Below, in pieces: positions 61,779-64,000 of a stretch of DNA of 64,000 bases; position 1 is the first letter of the stretch, and every line of letters starts with the position of its first letter. The position numbers were made by a program, and so were the translations under genes. The stretch spans positions 1 to 64,000 of the forward strand of contig JAUIKY010000001.1 of assembly GCA_030430535.1 (NCBI GenBank), given 5' to 3'. The DNA is from Bacteroidia bacterium. Lineage in GTDB: Bacteria; Bacteroidota; Bacteroidia; Flavobacteriales; Flavobacteriaceae. The notes beneath the pieces were generated by a model that saw only the letters and a program-made list of their open reading frames with translations, searched no databases and was not told the origin of the DNA.

Positions 61779-62846
61779 ATGTTGAATATAGCGATACTAG
61801 GCCTTGGCGAAGGGCGTAGTACCATGTCGGCTGCTCTGGAGAGCCAGAAAATAAAATTGGTGAAAGTGTGCGATTTAAATGAAGAACTTTGCAAATTGAG
61901 GGCAAAGGAGTTCGATTTTGATAAATGGACTACGAATTACCAAGAGGTTTTGGAGGATACTTCTATTGATATCGTGGCAATTTACACACCGGACCATTTA
62001 CATGCCACCCACGTTAAACAAGCTTTATTACATGGCAAACATGTGGTTTGCACCAAACCTTTTATAGATGATTTGGCCGATGCCAAAGAATTGCTTGAAT
62101 TGGGTAAAAAAACAGGAAAAAAGGTGTTTATTGGGCAAAGTTCCCGTTTTTCTGAGCCCATGGTGAGGCAAAAGAAGGATTTCGATAAGGGGTTAATAGG
62201 AAACCTAATCACGGTCGAGGCTCATTATCATGCCGATAACCGCTGGTTTTTAAAGAAAGATTGGTCGCTGCTCAACTCCTTTAAATGGCTTTATGGCGGT
62301 TTAAGCCACCCGGTTGATTTTGTGCGTTGGTATTTAAAAGATATTGAGGAGGTGATGGGTTATGGTATGATAAGCGAAAATGGATATTCGGCTGGACTTA
62401 AAAATGAAGATGCCATGCACTTTATTTTTAAGGCTAAAAACGGACATATTGCTCGCGTTAGTGGGGTGTATTCTTCGCCAACACAACCCACAAAACGCGA
62501 TAGTACGTTAACGTGCATTTTGCGCGGTACTTTAGGGGCTAGTCAAGGCGATTACCACGAGCTGCGCTATTCAATTACTTCAAAAGACGGCGAAGAAAAA
62601 GTGGTGTATTGGGGCGATGAAAAACTTAAATATTATTACCGCTTTGAAGGGCAATCGCACCACGCCGGAGAATATCAAAACTACTTGGAATATTTTGCCG
62701 ATAGCATAGAAAATAATTTCACCGCTTACCCCAACATGGAAGAAGGTATTGGTACAGTGGCTTTGTTGCAGGCAATGGACCGAAGTTTGCAAACCGGAAA
62801 GCCAATAAAAATAGCTGAAATAAAAGCAGAGTACGGTATTGGTTGA
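61779..62846 (+). CDS. Gfo/Idh/MocA-family oxidoreductase
   Basis: The 355-residue protein has an N-terminal Rossmann domain (IAILGLGEGRSTMSAAL, KVCDLNEE) and the CTKP block at about residue 90 (VVCTKPFIDD) that carries the catalytic Lys, then a C-terminal sheet with LSHPVDFVRWYLKDIEEV. These enzymes oxidise or reduce sugar derivatives with NAD(P). It is divergent from the AraC-type regulator and upstream of a beta-helix carbohydrate enzyme (236-bp AT-rich gap, no gene seen). Confidence 0.85.
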   Translation: MLNIAILGLGEGRSTMSAALESQKIKLVKVCDLNEELCKLRAKEFDFDKWTTNYQEVLEDTSIDIVAIYTPDHLHATHVKQALLHGKHVVCTKPFIDDLADAKELLELGKKTGKKVFIGQSSRFSEPMVRQKKDFDKGLIGNLITVEAHYHADNRWFLKKDWSLLNSFKWLYGGLSHPVDFVRWYLKDIEEVMGYGMISENGYSAGLKNEDAMHFIFKAKNGHIARVSGVYSSPTQPTKRDSTLTCILRGTLGASQGDYHELRYSITSKDGEEKVVYWGDEKLKYYYRFEGQSHHAGEYQNYLEYFADSIENNFTAYPNMEEGIGTVALLQAMDRSLQTGKPIKIAEIKAEYGIG

Positions 62847-63082
62847 TTATCTTTATAAAATTGACCAACGCTTAAAAGTTACATTGTTTTTGGCTTAAAT
62901 TATAAATATTAGCTATTTGTAAAAAGTAGCATGATGTTTAGTGCTATTTTTTCATTAAAAATCAGCCTCAAAGTTTCGTGATTTCATTATTGAATAAGCA
63001 ATTTTTGTTGTTTTATATGGTCACCAATTGGCATGTATTTGCAAAACCAACTAACTAAGTTTTTTTAGATATTAAATTAAAA

Positions 63083-64000
63083 ATGAAGATTAATTATAGG
63101 TTTAGTCCAAAAATATATCTACTCTTTTTATTGACAGTTTGTTCTGTTGATGCTCAAGAAATATGGGTGAGCAACAAAGGTGCCGATGCCAATTTGGGAA
63201 CAAAGGAAAGTCCGTTGGCAACCGTTAATATGGCTTTAAGAAAAGTGCGTAACATGCGTAGGCTGAACGATCCCGCTGTAAAATCGGGAGTACGCATACT
63301 ATTAGCAGGCGGAACTTATAATCTTAACGAGCCTATTTTTATAAGACCTGAAGATTCTGGAACGGCCGAAAGTCCAACAACTATTGAAGCGGCCGATAAT
63401 GGAACGCCAATTTTGAGCGGAGGAGTTGAAATCAATAAATGGAAAAGAGCAGGAAAAATTAACGGCTTGAAATCTGGCGACGTTTGGGTTGCCGATGCAC
63501 CAAAAAAGGCAGGGGCCATTTTAGATTTTAGACAGCTTTGGGTGAACGGAAAAAAAGCTGTTAGGGCAAAAAGTACCTCTGGCGATAAAATGGAAAGAAT
63601 TTTGTCGTGGGACAAAGCCTCTGAAACTTGTTGGATTCCATTTAAAGACAAATCGGTTCAGTTCGAGCCAGGCATGGAGATGTTTATCCAGCAGTGGTGG
63701 GCCATTGCCAATCTCCGTATTAAAAAAATGGAAGTGAAGGGCGATAGTGCCAAGTTGTATTTCCATCAGCCCGAAAGCCGTATTCAAAGTGAGCACCCTT
63801 GGCCAGCGCCGTGGATTTCAGAAAAAACGGGAAATTCGGCCTTCTTTTTAAACAACGCTAAATCACTGTTAAACGAACCTGGTGAGTGGTATTTGGATAA
63901 GACAAACGCCAAAATTTATTACTACCCCAAAAAAGGGGAGCGTTTAAATTCATCCACTGTAATAGCTCCTGTTTTAGAAAACTTGGTTGAAATTAAAGGA
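63083..64000 (+). CDS. Secreted beta-helix carbohydrate-active protein, 5' part
   Basis: An open frame of 306 codons from ATG 63083 runs off the window. The signal peptide (1-24, ending VDAQ) is followed by EIWVSNKGADANLGTKESPL, RILLAGGTYNLNEPIFIRPE, TIEAADNGTPILSGGVEI and DVWVADAP, a start shared by large parallel beta-helix glycosidases. The pattern resembles GH141-type pectin or fucoside enzymes, but this is a guess from the N-terminus. Context (AraC regulator, oxidoreductase, nearby kdu genes) fits polysaccharide degradation. Confidence 0.75.
   Translation, partial: MKINYRFSPKIYLLFLLTVCSVDAQEIWVSNKGADANLGTKESPLATVNMALRKVRNMRRLNDPAVKSGVRILLAGGTYNLNEPIFIRPEDSGTAESPTTIEAADNGTPILSGGVEINKWKRAGKINGLKSGDVWVADAPKKAGAILDFRQLWVNGKKAVRAKSTSGDKMERILSWDKASETCWIPFKDKSVQFEPGMEMFIQQWWAIANLRIKKMEVKGDSAKLYFHQPESRIQSEHPWPAPWISEKTGNSAFFLNNAKSLLNEPGEWYLDKTNAKIYYYPKKGERLNSSTVIAPVLENLVEIKG

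Noticed and set aside
1-64000. CRISPR array, intact prophage, rRNA operon or toxin-antitoxin pair
   Set aside because: No regularly spaced repeats, phage structural genes, rRNA sequence or recognisable toxin-antitoxin pair were seen.

Overview
The window is chromosomal DNA from a flavobacterium (Bacteroidota, Flavobacteriaceae-like). The evidence is AT-rich DNA, type IX secretion (T9SS) C-terminal sorting tails on secreted proteins, promoters with the Bacteroidota -7 box TAnnTTTG, a BT_3928-type DoxX protein beside tpiA, and a KduI/KduD uronate cluster.

Layout. 0.1-5.5 kb: a secreted orphan, an HxlR-controlled redox pair (qorB-like, ygiD-like), a coiled-coil membrane protein and an N-terminally extended GAPDH. 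5.6-16 kb: housekeeping (HtrA, DapF, MltG, a lysozyme-like protein, an RsmI-like methylase, a PQQ-type sugar dehydrogenase, LMW-PTP, DnaA, YbgC). 16-18.6 kb: an arsenic operon (arsR, DUF6428, arsC-like, acr3) with two near-identical candidate operators. 18.7-32.9 kb: rho, truA, an ABC exporter, cdaA, a C70-like cysteine peptidase lipoprotein with a secreted neighbour, folP, DUF1599, DoxX, an ABC permease, a TlpA-like protein and tpiA. 33-38 kb: a secreted beta-helix protein, a T9SS protein with four exact 75-codon repeats, a TPR histidine kinase and its LuxR-type regulator. 38-43.7 kb: prmA, clpS and a sulfur-handling island (DUF2892, MBL-double rhodanese, TauE/SafE, two YeeE/YedE halves, a Crp-family regulator).

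43.7-45.8 kb, between tRNA-Arg and tRNA-Pro, is a scar of dead mobile DNA: a broken tyrosine integrase, a truncated hybrid-kinase receiver and an IS3-family transposase remnant. 46-48.8 kb is a small stress set (acidic mini-lipoprotein, DUF1328, DUF2383, hemerythrin, AraC regulator). 48.8-55.3 kb holds trxB, a hydroxyacid dehydrogenase and a divergent LacI-manA / kduI-kduD-DUF4861 uronate locus around a 38-bp dyad. 56.5-58.1 kb is a decaying operon in which a pirin (nonsense), an OsmC (frameshift) and a TMEM175/DUF1211 gene (several lesions) are all broken, beside an intact pirin and NATD1-like acetyltransferase. 60-64 kb has Crp and AraC regulators, a Gfo/Idh/MocA oxidoreductase and the 5' part of a large secreted beta-helix enzyme that leaves the window, probably continuing the polysaccharide theme.

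I found no CRISPR array, rRNA or intact prophage. I see no wholly new multi-gene system that I can defend. The most useful new observations are the operator pairs, the tRNA-flanked integration scar, the three-lesion operon, the exact 225-nt repeats, and the -7 boxes that create false TTG starts.
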